Part shown: positions 62,571 through 64,000 of the stretch, piece after piece
Layout: every line of letters starts with the position of its first letter
Numbering within the stretch: the stretch's first letter is position 1
Assembly (NCBI RefSeq): GCF_002797375.1
Contig: NZ_KZ454941.1
Coordinates: 3,416,744 to 3,480,743 of the forward strand
From: Bacillus sp. FJAT-42315
GTDB lineage: Bacteria; Bacillota; Bacilli; Bacillales; Domibacillaceae
Direction of reading: 5' to 3'
Length of the DNA stretch: 64,000 nucleotides
Notes under the pieces: model-generated
What the model saw: only the letters and a program-made list of their open reading frames with translations
Database searches by the model: none
Told to the model about the DNA's origin: nothing
Made by a program: the position numbers and the translations under genes

Positions 62571-62686
<116 letters not shown>

Positions 62687-62754
62687 CTATGAAGTTTGAA
62701 AGAGTTGTTCTTTCAAAACTGGATAATAAGTATTGTAACCTTTCAAATCGCCTA

Positions 62755-64000
<1,246 letters not shown>

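Overview
The window is chromosomal DNA from a low-GC, endospore-forming Bacillaceae. The evidence is strong AGGAGG-type ribosome binding sites, frequent TTG/GTG starts, a CotD-type spore coat protein, the spore photoproduct lyase pair splA-splB, a LiaFSR-PspA envelope-stress locus, and an rRNA/tRNA cluster at the right edge (23S-5S-tRNA-Glu-tRNA-Val-tRNA-Asp, minus strand). No insertion sequence, prophage or CRISPR array is visible. The species cannot be named from this sequence alone.

Layout. 1-3.9 kb: plus-strand trio of FAD amine/amino-acid oxidoreductase, ornithine cyclodeaminase-like protein and Na+/solute symporter. 4-6.1 kb: CBS protein, MerR-like coiled-coil protein, HAD phosphatase. 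6.1-11.3 kb: rhodanese with two CsoR/CstR-like operators, an acetolactate-synthase-like TPP enzyme, a CdaR-type regulator convergent with an aldehyde dehydrogenase. 11.6-15.6 kb: liaR, liaS, liaF, pspA and two liaI-like membrane genes, each membrane gene behind a copy of the same LiaR-like box. 15.7-20.1 kb: potABCD polyamine uptake and an XRE-cupin regulator. 20.3-21.6 kb: TetR regulator and paired SMR efflux genes sharing one operator sequence. 21.9-32.8 kb: putrescine aminotransferase, aminoaldehyde dehydrogenase, sigma-54 activator, glutamate dehydrogenase, glutarate 2-hydroxylase (glaH), DUF3870 protein, L-2-hydroxyglutarate oxidase (lhgO) and a GntR regulator. 32.9-34.3 kb: small genes, an attenuated leader and cotD. 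34.3-41.6 kb: POT peptide transporter, Mn pyrophosphatase, GRDP-like membrane protein, PAP2 phosphatase, UMF1 transporter, splAB. 41.6-48.3 kb: TAXI-type TRAP transporter with its own sigma-54 two-component system. 48.4-49.0 kb: Nudix gene under a ykkC-family riboswitch. 49.1-58.6 kb: LacI-controlled ABC importer with a PHP hydrolase, an unrecognised 428-residue protein and a MATE exporter. 58.8-61.9 kb: Bcr/CflA exporter and an ABC-F protein with an attenuated leader.

How the parts fit. The 15.7-32.8 kb stretch reads as a polyamine/diamine and five-carbon catabolic island. PotABCD would import the diamine. The aminotransferase and aldehyde dehydrogenase, behind a near-consensus sigma-54 promoter at 24816-24832, would deaminate and oxidise it. 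Glutamate dehydrogenase, behind a second sigma-54 promoter at 29013-29028, would regenerate 2-oxoglutarate. GlaH and LhgO would return glutarate to 2-oxoglutarate through L-2-hydroxyglutarate. A third sigma-54 promoter (44704-44719) drives the TRAP operon and matches the NtrC-type regulator next door.

The best candidates for undescribed biology are (i) the glaH leader (about 30227-30419), which has a consensus promoter, a terminator and a visible antiterminator but which I cannot match to a known riboswitch; (ii) a second attenuated leader (33105-33282) in front of a 36-residue Cys-containing protein; and (iii) the LacI-ABC-PHP-unknown-protein operon, whose substrate is not evident.
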